From Bacillota bacterium (GTDB lineage: Bacteria; Bacillota; Bacilli; Paenibacillales; NBRC-103111), in NCBI GenBank assembly GCA_023388055.1, contig JAEWGW010000019.1, forward strand, positions 186,001-250,000: a stretch of 64,000 bases of DNA. Direction: 5' to 3'. The notes under the pieces were generated by a model that saw nothing but the letters and a program-made list of their open reading frames with translations, was not told the origin of the DNA and searched no databases. Position 1 is the stretch's first letter, and each line of letters begins with the position of its first letter. Made by a program: the position numbers and the translations under genes. This document shows, one piece after another, positions 1 to 9,533 of this stretch.

Positions 1-1
1 T

Positions 2-532
2 GTATTCTTCACCATCTTCAATTCCTTCAACGGAATGCTGAACCAGTTTCTCCTGAAATTCGGGCTTGGCTCCATCGATTGGCTTGGACCCAAGTATGCC
101 ATGCTGACCGTTATCATTACCGCGGTATGGGGTGCCATCGGCAACTACATGCTGCTGTTTATCGCCGGGCTGCAGGGGATTCCCGAGGACATCTATGAAA
201 GCGCCGGACTGGACGGAGCCAATGGGGTGCAGAAATTCTGGTACATCACCATTCCCATGCTGGGGCGTGTGCTCCAGATGATTATCATGCTGGCCATTAT
301 TACGGCACTCAAGGGTTATGAAAGCATTATGGTGCTGACGGAGGGCGGGCCCTTCGGAAAAACAGAGGTCATGTACCTGTATGTGTACAAGCTGTTTTTC
401 CCCGTATCCTCCACCACTACGACTGTGCAGCAGCTTGGGTACGGAAGCGCTGTCGGTTTTGTCACCGCCCTGATCGTAGGCGTCATTACCGGCTTGTACT
501 TCTACATGTCCAAGAAGCTGGCTCAAGAATAG
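2..532 (+). CDS. Sugar ABC transporter permease, MalF type (5' end missing)
   Basis: C-terminal 176 codons of a CUT1-family permease; the reading frame is open to the window edge, so the start lies upstream. The EAA loop that docks the ATPase is visible around the segment IYESAGLDGANGVQKFWYIT, followed by further hydrophobic helices. It is the first visible gene of an uptake operon, 14 bp ahead of the second permease. No ATPase gene is present, as is usual for Bacillales CUT1 systems that share an MsmX-type ATPase (family knowledge). The substrate is not readable from sequence. Confidence 0.9.
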   Translation, partial: VFFTIFNSFNGMLNQFLLKFGLGSIDWLGPKYAMLTVIITAVWGAIGNYMLLFIAGLQGIPEDIYESAGLDGANGVQKFWYITIPMLGRVLQMIIMLAIITALKGYESIMVLTEGGPFGKTEVMYLYVYKLFFPVSSTTTTVQQLGYGSAVGFVTALIVGVITGLYFYMSKKLAQE

Positions 533-546
533 GAGGAGGAACCATC

Positions 547-1410
547 ATGTCCAAAACAAATACCCGCCGCAGCCTGCTGGTTGGCGCATGGGGCGGAAAA
601 ATCATCATGTGGGTCTTTCTCCTGGCGGTGGCCCTGTTTACACTGCTGCCTATGGCCATGGCCATTCTGGGGTCCTTCAAGACCAATGCCGAGCTCACCT
701 CGGGGGCTACCTTTTTTCCGTCATCCTGGCAGTTCTCCAACTATCTGACGGCATGGAAGCAGGCCAACTTCGCCCGTTTCATGTGGAACAGCTTCTACAT
801 CTCCGCCGCCGTCACCGCGGGTACGCTATTGGTGACCGCCATGGCCGCGTATGCGGTGGACCGCAACCGGTTTCCCGGCAAGCAAATCTATGTGGTGCTC
901 CAGGCCAGCACCATGTTTATCTCCATCGGCGCCGTTGTGCTGCGTCCCCAATTCGATCTGATGGTCTCCCTTGGCCTGAACAAATCCCTGTGGGGGGTCA
1001 TTATCATTCTGATCAGCGCTCATGCCTCCACCTTCTTCATGCTGATCGGCTTCTTCCGCTCCATCCCCAAGGACCTGGACGAAGCGGCGTACATTGACGG
1101 CTGCAACTTCTATTCGGTATTCTTCCGCATTGTGCTGCCGCTCTTGCGTCCCGCCTTGGCCGTAACCGCGCTGTTTACCTTCCGGGGTGCATGGAACGAA
1201 TACATCCTGCCGCTGGTTTTCACCCTGACCAACCCCAAGCTTCAGACGCTGACGGTGGGTTTGGCCAATCTGCGCTACGGAATAGGGGCCGCGGCGGAGA
1301 ACCAGCTGATGATGGCCGGCGCATGTATTGCCTTTCTTCCGGTGCTTGTTGTATATCTGTTTGCCAGTAAGTCCTTCATGCAGGTGACGGCGGGAGCCGT
1401 CAAAGGCTGA
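547..1410 (+). CDS. Sugar ABC transporter permease, MalG type
   Basis: Second membrane subunit of the same CUT1 importer (287 aa, about six hydrophobic helices). The EAA loop is seen as DLDEAAYIDGCNFYSVFFRI, and the C-terminus ends in the AGAVKG-type tail typical of MalG-like permeases. The start ATG is preceded by a strong aggagg site that overlaps the stop of the upstream permease region. It is followed after 78 bp by the binding lipoprotein gene, giving the classic permease-permease-binding protein order. Confidence 0.93.
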   Translation: MSKTNTRRSLLVGAWGGKIIMWVFLLAVALFTLLPMAMAILGSFKTNAELTSGATFFPSSWQFSNYLTAWKQANFARFMWNSFYISAAVTAGTLLVTAMAAYAVDRNRFPGKQIYVVLQASTMFISIGAVVLRPQFDLMVSLGLNKSLWGVIIILISAHASTFFMLIGFFRSIPKDLDEAAYIDGCNFYSVFFRIVLPLLRPALAVTALFTFRGAWNEYILPLVFTLTNPKLQTLTVGLANLRYGIGAAAENQLMMAGACIAFLPVLVVYLFASKSFMQVTAGAVKG

Positions 1411-1488
1411 TTGGAGCCACCAGGACGCAAGCCTTGCGGCTCGCAGAATGTTTTTCATATAATCATTCATACCAGGAGGGGTACAGAC

Positions 1489-2883
1489 ATGAAAATGAAA
1501 GTTGCAGGCACATTGATGAGTTTGTCTCTCGCCGTTTCTCTTGCCGCTTGCGGTACCGGAGGCTCTGACGGCTCCGCAGCCCAAGGAAGTCCGGCCGCCA
1601 CAGCAGCCAACGGGGCCAAAACCAAGGTCACCTATTGGACAATTGACCGCCACGATGCCGATTATATCAAGTCGGTGATCGAAACCTTCAACAAGAATAA
1701 TCCTACCATCGAAGTGGAAATGACCGTAATGGCGGACAACTTTACCCAGTCGGTCGACATTGCCTTTGCCAGCAACCAGGCTCCAGATGTGTTCCGCACA
1801 ACAGATTTTGTCAGCTTCGTCAAAAAGGGCTACCTGATGCCTCTGGATGAACTGATGTCCAGCGACATGAAGGCACGCTTCAGCAAGCTGATGGTGTCGG
1901 AGGCCAATACCTTCGACGGCAAAACCTATTCCTTGCCCAGCACCGGACAGCTGTGGAGGCTGATTTACAACAAGGATCTGTTTGCCAAGGCCGGACTGAC
2001 TGAACCGCCCAAAACCATCGCCGAGATGGTGGACTATGCCAAGAAAATCACCGACGCCAACAAGGACGTAGGCGCGTACGGCTTCGCCGGCAATTTCAAG
2101 AGTGCGTCCTCTGCATTCACCCGGGTGGCCAATCCCATTATGTCCCTCTCCGGGACCTCTACCATTGACGGCTATAACTACAAAACAGGGGAATATGATT
2201 TCAGCGTGTACAAGCCTCTTCTGGAGGGTCTGCGCCAAATGAAGGTGGACGGCAGTTTGCTGCCGGGAGTGGAATCCCTGGATATCGATCCCCTGCGGGC
2301 GCAGTTCGCAGCCGGCAAGATCGGCATGTATTTCAACCACTCCGGCGAGCCGGGTGTGTACCAGAGTCAATTCCCCACCAAGATCAACTGGGATGCGGCC
2401 CTGCCGCCGACGATCGACGGCAGCCGGAACGGAACCGTGTCCGTGCTGGCCGGCAACTACATCGGCATGAACAAGAACACCAAGAATAAGGAAGCGGCCT
2501 GGAAGTTCATGGAGTACATGTACAGTGTAGAAGTACAGAAGGCCTATCAGGAAAAGGGCTTCGGCATTTCCATCGTGCCTGATGTGAACTCTGTAGCGGC
2601 CAAACCCTCCATTCCGGGCATCGGCAATTTCCTTCCCACTAAATATGATGCCCTGTATTCCCCGTCCCCCTTGTCGGCAACTGAAGCCAAGGTTGAGGGT
2701 GTGAAAACAGGCAATGCGGTAATCAAGTACATTCTGGAGGGTGGCGACGCATCCGCTGTGCTCAAGGATTTGACCACCCGGTACAATACCGGCCTGAAAA
2801 AAGCCAAGGAGGCAGGCGATACCAAAGCAGCTGCCAACCCCGCATTTGATCCTGCTGCCCTTCAGGGAAGCATGGCGAAGTAA
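1489..2883 (+). CDS. Extracellular solute-binding lipoprotein (family 1)
   Basis: Substrate-binding protein of the preceding importer, 464 aa. The ATG at 1489 follows accaggagggg; an upstream in-frame TTG at 1411 is less likely because the lipoprotein signal starts at 1489. The signal sequence ends in the lipobox LAAC, so the mature protein should be lipid-anchored outside the membrane. The middle shows the usual family-1 features (RLIYNKDLF, AAWKFMEYMY). Ligand unknown; by context a mono- or oligosaccharide. A perfect inverted repeat follows the gene. Confidence 0.93.
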   Translation: MKMKVAGTLMSLSLAVSLAACGTGGSDGSAAQGSPAATAANGAKTKVTYWTIDRHDADYIKSVIETFNKNNPTIEVEMTVMADNFTQSVDIAFASNQAPDVFRTTDFVSFVKKGYLMPLDELMSSDMKARFSKLMVSEANTFDGKTYSLPSTGQLWRLIYNKDLFAKAGLTEPPKTIAEMVDYAKKITDANKDVGAYGFAGNFKSASSAFTRVANPIMSLSGTSTIDGYNYKTGEYDFSVYKPLLEGLRQMKVDGSLLPGVESLDIDPLRAQFAAGKIGMYFNHSGEPGVYQSQFPTKINWDAALPPTIDGSRNGTVSVLAGNYIGMNKNTKNKEAAWKFMEYMYSVEVQKAYQEKGFGISIVPDVNSVAAKPSIPGIGNFLPTKYDALYSPSPLSATEAKVEGVKTGNAVIKYILEGGDASAVLKDLTTRYNTGLKKAKEAGDTKAAANPAFDPAALQGSMAK

Positions 2884-2897
2884 CCTTACATTAAGAG

Positions 2898-2926
2898 AGA
2901 CGCGTTGAACCTCCCTCAACGCGTCT
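2898..2926 (+). terminator. Stem-loop after binding-protein gene
   Basis: Perfect 11-bp arms agacgcgttga / tcaacgcgtct with a 7-nt loop, followed by only a weak T-rich stretch (gttctct). It may attenuate rather than stop transcription into the two-component genes. Confidence 0.55.
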
Positions 2927-2966
2927 GTTCTCTATTCCCGGCCTGCGCAAAAGGAGGCTTTCCCTG

Positions 2967-4727
2967 ATGAACACATTTTTTTACCGGCTAAGCCTGCGGC
3001 GCAGGCTGCTTTTGTCGTTTCTGGTGCTGGCCGTATCGGCCAGTGCTCTGACAGGGCTGGTATCCTACTGGATCGCTTACCGCTCCACGGAGCAGGAGGC
3101 AGCGGTTTCCGCCCAGAATACGCTGAATAAATCGGCCCAGGTGCTGAACGAACGGCTGCGAAATGCAGTCGTGTCCACCTCCTCCATGATGCTTAGCGAT
3201 CCCTTCAAAAATATTATGAAGGATATTTATGCTGCCTCTCCCGGCTACTACTATCAACGGCTTACCGAGCTGCAGATTCCTCTGGCCCAAATGAAGCTCA
3301 CAGACATGTCCATCGCTTCCGTACTCATCTCCACTCCCGTCGGGGAGTTTTTTGCCACCAGCGATCTGCGCACACCCAGTGTCCGTTTGGAGAATACGAC
3401 GATCGGCGAAAGAATCCCCGAGATGAACCAGGTGTTATGGGTGGAGAGCCATGTGGATCCCCTGTTTATGGACCGGAGGAGGGTGATCACACTGGTGATG
3501 AAGCCGATTACGGATGTCAGCGTCAGCGGAGTGTACGTGCTGGCCAACCTCAAGGAGGAGGTGCTCCGTTCTCTGGTGGCCGACGGGCTGCCCGGCGGAG
3601 CCAAAGGCTATTATCTGGTGTCTCGAACCACCGGGCTGCAGGTGATGAATTTGGGGGAACGGGAAGGGCTGCCGGAGGATGCGGAACTGCTTCATAACCT
3701 CCAACAAAACGAAAGCGGCTTCCTTAAGCTGGAGACGGAGGGCCGAACCAGCCTGGTCAACTACGCCCGGCTTGATTTGGCGGCAGACTGGGTTTTGGTC
3801 AGCATTCAGGACCAGCAGTCTCTGCTCAAAAACGTGAACAAAATCAAAACCACCTCGCTCCTGATTATGGCGGCCTGTACCTTGGCGGCACTGATCGCGG
3901 CCAACGGCATGTCCGGATTCCTCTTAAAGCCGCTCCACCGTCTGCAAAGCATGATGCGGCAGGTGGAGAACAACCATCTGGATGTCCGGTTCACCAGCAA
4001 GTATGACGATGAAGTGACCCAGGTGGGCCATAAGTTCAACCGGATGCTGGAGCAGCTGGAAACCCTCATTGATGAGGTGAAGGAGGCGGAAGGCGAAAAG
4101 CGGAGGATGGAGATTAAGGCGCTGCAGGCCCAAATCGATCCCCATTTTTTGTATAACACCTTAAATGCGATGATTTGGAAATCCGTTTCCTCCCGCAATC
4201 AGGAGGTAACGGATATGATTACCTCCTTATCCCTGCTGTTCAAGCTGGGGCTGAATGGAGGAAGCGAGCTCACCACACTGGAGAAGGAGCTGGAGCATGT
4301 CCGCCACTATCTGAACCTGCAGCAGCAGTGCTACAGGGGATTGTTTCAATATGAGATTCAGGTGGAGGACGACACCCTTCTCGCGCTTCCTGTGGCCAAA
4401 ATTATTCTCCAGCCCTTGGCGGAGAATGCCATACTCCACGGCTTCCGCGAGCTGGAGGAGGAGGGCTTCATCCGGATTACCGCCAGACGCTCCGGCCGTT
4501 TTTTGCTGCTGGAGATAGAGGATAACGGCACCGGCATGGACGTCCAGACAGTGACGGCAGGAATGCTGCAGAAGGAGCCGGCCAAAAAGAGCTATGCCCT
4601 GAAGAATGTGTACGGGCGGATTAAGCTTCTGCACGGGGAAAAGGCGGAGTTGTCCTTCACCAGCGAACCCCTCCGGTCCACCCGGGCGGTAATCAAAATT
4701 CCTATTGAAGGCGAGGCATCGGCATGA
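2967..4727 (+). CDS. Sensor histidine kinase, YesM family
   Basis: 586 aa membrane sensor kinase. An N-terminal membrane helix (about residues 13-33) is followed by a large extracellular domain and a second helix (about 295-320), then a HAMP region. The internal His-kinase motif AQIDPHFLYNTLN places the phospho-acceptor at His393. ATPase boxes are seen as LQPLAENAILHGF and IEDNGTGMD. It probably senses sugar availability together with the adjacent binding protein. The stop overlaps the start of the response-regulator gene by 4 bp (ATGA), so the two are translationally coupled. Confidence 0.93.
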   Translation: MNTFFYRLSLRRRLLLSFLVLAVSASALTGLVSYWIAYRSTEQEAAVSAQNTLNKSAQVLNERLRNAVVSTSSMMLSDPFKNIMKDIYAASPGYYYQRLTELQIPLAQMKLTDMSIASVLISTPVGEFFATSDLRTPSVRLENTTIGERIPEMNQVLWVESHVDPLFMDRRRVITLVMKPITDVSVSGVYVLANLKEEVLRSLVADGLPGGAKGYYLVSRTTGLQVMNLGEREGLPEDAELLHNLQQNESGFLKLETEGRTSLVNYARLDLAADWVLVSIQDQQSLLKNVNKIKTTSLLIMAACTLAALIAANGMSGFLLKPLHRLQSMMRQVENNHLDVRFTSKYDDEVTQVGHKFNRMLEQLETLIDEVKEAEGEKRRMEIKALQAQIDPHFLYNTLNAMIWKSVSSRNQEVTDMITSLSLLFKLGLNGGSELTTLEKELEHVRHYLNLQQQCYRGLFQYEIQVEDDTLLALPVAKIILQPLAENAILHGFRELEEEGFIRITARRSGRFLLLEIEDNGTGMDVQTVTAGMLQKEPAKKSYALKNVYGRIKLLHGEKAELSFTSEPLRSTRAVIKIPIEGEASA

Positions 4728-6340
4728 CGGAGGAAATCAGATTGTGCATCATTGACGACGTCCTCGATGTGGTGGAGGGCATCTCCCGGGGTATCCCGTG
4801 GGCGGATTACGGGATCATGGTTGCGGGGACAGCGGGCAACGGTGTGGCGGGGCGGGAGCTGATTCTGCAGACCAAACCCCATATTGTGCTGACGGATATC
4901 CGCATGCCGCGGCTGGACGGGCTGCAGATGATGAAGGAGCTGGAGCATGTATGTCCCGGCATGAAGACCATTTTTATCAGCGGCTATACGGATTTTGAGT
5001 ATGCGCAGCAGGCGGTAAGATTGGGTGCCTTCGATTATGTCATTAAACCCTTCCACCCCGGGCAGATTGTGGAGCTTGTGCTGAAGGCCAAGGCAGCCAT
5101 TGAGGAGGAGGTCCGGCAGGAGAAGCAGTACCGGGACATGGAGAGGAAGCTGCGGGAGAGTATGCCTTATTTGCGCCAGGAGTATTTCCAGCTGCTGCTG
5201 CAATATCCCACTCCGGCGGAGCAGGCGGCTAAACGGTGGGACTTCCTGAATATTGAGCTGGAGCGTGAGGGCTTTACCGTGCTGCTGGCAGAGATCGACG
5301 GCTTCGCCGAACGTACCGGATCCAGCCCCGTTCAGGAGGTGGAGCTGATCCGCTTCACTCTGCACAATATTCTGGAGGAAACCATCCGCAGCATCACCAA
5401 GGGTTTCATATTCCGGGATCATTCCAACCGTTACGCAGCTGTGATTAATCCCGCCGCGGCAACCGATACGGAAGCGCTGGCAGAGCTGTGCCGGGAGAAT
5501 ATTGCCAAATACTCCAAGTTCACCATTTCACTTGGAATTGGAGAAGCGGTGTCTCATATTCACGACATTTATTATTCCTATAACCAGGCCAAAACGGCCT
5601 TGTCCTACAATTTCTATACCGGCGGCAACAGCGTATACAGCTACCGGAAGGTGCAGCCGGTGGATGAAGCAGCTCCCCAGTACGCTGCAGAGAAGGAAAA
5701 GGAGCTGTTTTTCCTGCTGCGGTCGGGGAATCTGTCCAAGGCTCTGGATCTGCTGGAGGAGCTGTTTGCTGCTGATGTCAATGGTGCAGCCCCGCCTCCG
5801 GATATGATGAAGGGCAGGTATTATGAGCTGGCGTTTCTGATGAACCGCGTGTTCGCCGAGAAGCTGTCTCCTGTGGAGATGAAGCCTCTTGAGCGGCAGG
5901 CCCACCGGCTGAAGGATGCCGGAGTCTGTTCCTTGCGGGATTTGCGGGAAACGGTGAAGGAGCTGTGTACCATGGGCTGTTTGGTTATGGAGCAGAAGCA
6001 CACGGATGCGGCCAATCAGGTGGTGGATCAGGTGATTGCTTACATCCGCGACCATCTGCATGAAAATAACACCGTCAACGACTATGCCCGGCTGGTATTC
6101 TTGAGCGGCAGCTATTTCGCCAACCTGTTCAAGAAGGTGACGGGTTACCCGGTGGCCCAGTTTGTGACTGCGGAGCGGATGGAACGGGCCAAGGAGATGC
6201 TGGCGCAGGGAATGGCGGTACAGGACATTGCATTGGCTCTCGGTTATGAAGGGCGGCAATATTTCAGCGAGCTGTTCAAAAAGCATACAGGCGTCACGCC
6301 GTCGGAGTTCAAGCAGGCGTATGCGGAAAAGGAAAAATGA
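4724..6340 (+). CDS. Response regulator, YesN/AraC type
   Basis: 538 aa. The N-terminal receiver has acidic pocket IDD and phospho-acceptor Asp58 in VLTDIRMP; Lys in VIKPF completes the active site. A long middle region precedes a C-terminal AraC/XylS double helix-turn-helix (about 435-535; ARLVFLSGSYFANLFKKVTG and the GYEGRQYFSELFKK helix). Partner of the kinase immediately upstream; likely activator of the upstream sugar transporter operon and perhaps of the large gene that follows 42 bp downstream. Confidence 0.93.
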   Translation: MTEEIRLCIIDDVLDVVEGISRGIPWADYGIMVAGTAGNGVAGRELILQTKPHIVLTDIRMPRLDGLQMMKELEHVCPGMKTIFISGYTDFEYAQQAVRLGAFDYVIKPFHPGQIVELVLKAKAAIEEEVRQEKQYRDMERKLRESMPYLRQEYFQLLLQYPTPAEQAAKRWDFLNIELEREGFTVLLAEIDGFAERTGSSPVQEVELIRFTLHNILEETIRSITKGFIFRDHSNRYAAVINPAAATDTEALAELCRENIAKYSKFTISLGIGEAVSHIHDIYYSYNQAKTALSYNFYTGGNSVYSYRKVQPVDEAAPQYAAEKEKELFFLLRSGNLSKALDLLEELFAADVNGAAPPPDMMKGRYYELAFLMNRVFAEKLSPVEMKPLERQAHRLKDAGVCSLRDLRETVKELCTMGCLVMEQKHTDAANQVVDQVIAYIRDHLHENNTVNDYARLVFLSGSYFANLFKKVTGYPVAQFVTAERMERAKEMLAQGMAVQDIALALGYEGRQYFSELFKKHTGVTPSEFKQAYAEKEK

Positions 6341-6382
6341 TGCTTTGGCAGTGCCAACAGACTTGAGAGGCGGAGGAGAAAC

Positions 6383-8833
6383 ATGACAGCGAGGAAAGAT
6401 GAAGGCGTTCCTTATGCAGCAGAACGGTTTATCCCCTATTATCTGCTTTCGGGCCCCCGGTTAACGGAATGGAAGGATGAGGCTGCCGACAAAAACCAGC
6501 TCCGTTACGAAAAGCATCTGCGTTCCATTGTGGCGGACCACGGTCTGCCTGTCCCATGCAGCGGCATACGGCTGGGGGAGCCCAGCGAGCTGGACATGCC
6601 TTGGGAGCTACATCAGGCTGCCGGGGGTTTTATCAATCTTCCCATGTTCTCGCGGACGCCCCACAGGGTGGAGTTTTTGGCTGCGGCAGTCCTGGTAGCG
6701 GATGAAAGGCTTACGGTGCCTGTGTACGTGTGGACCTATGCCGCTGTGGAGCTCTGGCTGAACGGCGTGCTGGCGGCATCCGGGGCGGAGCCCGTGTACA
6801 AACCCATCCGCAGGCTGGAGGTGCAGCTGGAGCTGAAGCCCGGAGCCAATCAGCTGATCCTCCGGGTGCAGAATCTGGCGATCCGGGACACCCGCAATAT
6901 TATCGGTGTGGAGCTGCGGGCGCATTCGGACAAAATCCGGTTTGACCTGCCTGATTCCAGCGTGGCCCGCCCCTTGATGGAGCTGGACCGCTGGCTTGGG
7001 GACCTGTCTCTCTATAAAGGCAGACTCCGGCTTCCTCCTGCGCCGCCCTGCACCATCCGGCTTGCCTATGAAGAAGATGGGCTTGTAGAGGAGGCAGAGG
7101 ATATAACCGGAGCGGTCACAGTTGAGCTGCATCCGGAGAAGACCATGGCTGTGATCAGCGGAGAGCTGGAAGGAATCCGGCGGTTCCGGCGGGTTGAGCT
7201 GCTCCATCATAAGCGGCCTGCCAAGGCTGTCACCTCCGGAATTTTTGATAAAGAGGAGAATGGGAGGGATGCCCATACCCGGCGCATGTACGCGGAGCTG
7301 TGTGGCTTGGGGATAGAGGGGGAATATCGGCCGCTGCGGTTCGGATTGTTTTATGTTCTGGCCCGGCGGATGCTGGGGAGACAGGGGCCTCACGACCTGC
7401 AGCATCTCCGCACGGCGCTGGACCAGATCCGGCGGCGGGAGGATTGTTCAGATTTTTTTCTGGCCGGGCTGCTGAGAATGATGGAGTTTTCCCTGCTGCC
7501 GGAAGAATTGCTGGCTGAGGCGGAGGAGGTAATTCTGGCCTACCGGTACTGGATGACGGAGGACGGCACGGACGGCATGTGCTTCTGGAGCGAGAACCAT
7601 GCGCTGATGTTTTATGTATGCGCTTATATGGCGGGAAGGCGTTATCCCGGCAGCCGTTTCCTCTGTTCCGGCAGGACGGGAGCTGAGGTGTCCGCTATCG
7701 CCCTGGATCGTGTGCGGCAATGGCTGGAAGATGTGGAGGAGTATGGCTTCGAGGAATTCTTAAGCGCGGATTATATGTGCGTTACCTACGGCGCGCTATT
7801 GAACCTAACCGACTTCATGGAGGGGCCGGAGGCGCGGCGGGCGGCAGGTCTATTGGATTTGATGCTGCGGCAGATTGCCTCCCACACCTTCCGCGGGTCA
7901 ATGCTTGCTCCCCAGGGCCGGGTATACCGGTCGGTAATCCTTCCTTTCAGCCAATCGGTGCAGGCGCTGGTCCATCTGGCCAATCCGCAGGCGCCTTATG
8001 GAAACAGCGAATGGATGGTTTTTATGATGAACAGCCGGTACAAGCTTCCGGAAGGTCTTGGCGTACTGATGGAGCAGGCTCAGACACTGGGGTACCAGAC
8101 AGGCAATGCCTGGGTGAAGCTGGTGAAAAAGCGGGATTATGCCTTGACCTCTGTGCAATCTCCCCGCAGGGATCCGGCTCCCCGGTTCTGGGAGAATGTG
8201 ATGCTGGAGCCGGGAGTGGACATAGAATCCAACGCCTACGTGAAATCCCTGAATGAAAGCTTCCATGGCACCACCCGGTTCGAGCCGGGCGTTTACGGCT
8301 ATCAGCAGCATATGTGGACGGCGGCTTTGGATGGGGAGACGCTGATATTCGCCAACCATCCCGGGGAGGCTGCGGATGACGGGGGGATGCGGCCGGGTTA
8401 TTGGTACGGCAACGGGATCATGCCTGCTGTCCGGCAGGAGGGCGGCTTGCTGGGGGCGGTCTACGTGATCGATGACCGGCATCCTATCGGGTTCACCCAT
8501 CTGTTCTTCCCGCTGGAGAAGCTGGACCGTTGGGAGCGTCAGGGCTCATGGCTGTTCGGCCAAAAGGGCAAGGGCTGTGTAGGGGTGTGGTGCAGCGCGC
8601 CGCTGGTGGCTCATCACGACCGGATCTTCCACTGTGAGCAGCGGGCTTATGCCCGCCGTGCGGCTTATCTGTGCAAATGCGGCTCGTTGGAGGAGTATGG
8701 CGATCTGGAAGCATTTGCTGCCTCCTGCCGGGAGCTGGCTCCCCGGTTCGACGAAACGGAGCTTTGCTTGACTGCCGACGGCTGTTTTGAGCTCCGGTAT
8801 GAGGCTTGTGATAACAAGACGCAATATATGTAA
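6383..8833 (+). CDS. Large protein of unknown function, probable carbohydrate-active enzyme
   Basis: 816 aa, no signal peptide, so cytoplasmic. Not recognised. Residues about 100-195 read like a beta-sandwich/jelly-roll (VELWLNGVLAAS, LKPGANQLILRVQN) of the sort appended to glycosidases. The middle (about 300-560) is rich in helices with aromatic and acidic residues (MCFWSENHALMFYVCAYMAG), recalling alpha/alpha-barrel glycosidases or polysaccharide lyases. The C-terminal third is again beta-like. It sits directly behind a sugar importer and its two-component system, with aggcggagga as ribosome site, so a role in processing the imported glycan is inferred from context only. Confidence 0.75.
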   Translation: MTARKDEGVPYAAERFIPYYLLSGPRLTEWKDEAADKNQLRYEKHLRSIVADHGLPVPCSGIRLGEPSELDMPWELHQAAGGFINLPMFSRTPHRVEFLAAAVLVADERLTVPVYVWTYAAVELWLNGVLAASGAEPVYKPIRRLEVQLELKPGANQLILRVQNLAIRDTRNIIGVELRAHSDKIRFDLPDSSVARPLMELDRWLGDLSLYKGRLRLPPAPPCTIRLAYEEDGLVEEAEDITGAVTVELHPEKTMAVISGELEGIRRFRRVELLHHKRPAKAVTSGIFDKEENGRDAHTRRMYAELCGLGIEGEYRPLRFGLFYVLARRMLGRQGPHDLQHLRTALDQIRRREDCSDFFLAGLLRMMEFSLLPEELLAEAEEVILAYRYWMTEDGTDGMCFWSENHALMFYVCAYMAGRRYPGSRFLCSGRTGAEVSAIALDRVRQWLEDVEEYGFEEFLSADYMCVTYGALLNLTDFMEGPEARRAAGLLDLMLRQIASHTFRGSMLAPQGRVYRSVILPFSQSVQALVHLANPQAPYGNSEWMVFMMNSRYKLPEGLGVLMEQAQTLGYQTGNAWVKLVKKRDYALTSVQSPRRDPAPRFWENVMLEPGVDIESNAYVKSLNESFHGTTRFEPGVYGYQQHMWTAALDGETLIFANHPGEAADDGGMRPGYWYGNGIMPAVRQEGGLLGAVYVIDDRHPIGFTHLFFPLEKLDRWERQGSWLFGQKGKGCVGVWCSAPLVAHHDRIFHCEQRAYARRAAYLCKCGSLEEYGDLEAFAASCRELAPRFDETELCLTADGCFELRYEACDNKTQYM

Positions 8834-8842
8834 TGGATTAGG

Positions 8843-8882
8843 AACAGCACCCTCGGCTTTGCGGCTGCCGGGTGCTGTTTTG
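8843..8882 (+). terminator. Rho-independent terminator of the sugar locus
   Basis: Arms aacagcaccc / gggtgctgtt with an inner cggc/gctg pairing, followed by TTTTGTT. It closes the transcription unit of the 816-aa protein. Confidence 0.85.
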
Positions 8883-9041
8883 TTAGGCTGCAGTACCTTT
8901 ACGCCGGATTATCCGCTGCCCCACCGAAGGAAAATTCATGGTGACCGGACATTTTGCCGGGGCGGCTCATATAATGGGTAATAGCCTGCCCCTTGCGGCC
9001 TTTCCGCGAGACAACTTTGAATAAGGATCAGTGGTGGTGAT

Positions 9042-9371
9042 ATGGCCATGAAGATTTCGGATTTTCAATCGAAGGATGTCATCAATATTGTCGACGGGAA
9101 AAAGCTGGGCTCCGTCAATGACCTGGAGCTGGATCTCCGGCAGGGGCGGATCGAGTCTATTGTGGTTCCCGCGTCCGGCAAGCTGTTCGGCTTTTGGGGG
9201 AGCGGCGCTGAAGTGGTTATCCCCTGGCGGAACATTGTGAAGATCGGCATGGATGTGATTCTGGTGAAGCTGGATGACACCCGGCTGTACCGGGATGACG
9301 AGGAACGCGACAGAGACAAGGACAGGGAACGAGACCGCGACTACGGACGGTCCAACTACAGGGAGAGGTAG
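9042..9371 (+). CDS. ylmC: YlmC/YmxH-family PRC-barrel protein
   Basis: 109 aa. An N-terminal PRC-barrel like fold (KISDFQSKDVINIVDGKKLG, then GRIESIVVPASGKLFGFWG) is followed by an extremely charged Arg/Asp tail (residues about 85-109). In Bacillus this small protein lies between sigG and the ylm division genes and is linked to sporulation; here the sporulation sigma genes are not next to it and ylmA is absent. The ATG at 9042 follows a gtggtggtg ribosome site. Start six bases later (MKIS) is possible. Confidence 0.85.
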   Translation: MAMKISDFQSKDVINIVDGKKLGSVNDLELDLRQGRIESIVVPASGKLFGFWGSGAEVVIPWRNIVKIGMDVILVKLDDTRLYRDDEERDRDKDRERDRDYGRSNYRER

Positions 9372-9460
9372 GCGCCGGCATATGCTGCCGCCTTCCCTGT
9401 GGGTTTGTTGCGCTAAGCCAGGTTCGCAGTCCCAGGTGGTGATGCAGCGCGGGACACCGT

Positions 9461-9489
9461 GCTTCAAGCTGCCTCTTTCGTGGTATAAT
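9461..9489 (+). promoter_or_regulatory. Extended -10 promoter for the ylm block
   Basis: TGGTATAAT at 9481-9489 is a perfect extended -10 element 45 bp before the pgeF start. The -35 position (gcttca, 17-bp spacer) is poor, which fits an extended -10 promoter. Confidence 0.6.
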
Positions 9490-9533
9490 GATTAAGCTAT
9501 TCGTTGGCAGTGAGCATGCTTTCAGGAGGAATT

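Noticed and set aside
1411..1488. N-terminal extension of the first binding protein
   Set aside because: Would hide the lipoprotein signal; ribosome site and lipobox support the start at 1489.
826..2919. 697-codon minus-strand open frame opposite the permease and binding-protein genes
   Set aside because: Fully antisense to convincing genes; high G+C creates long shadow frames and it shows no domain.
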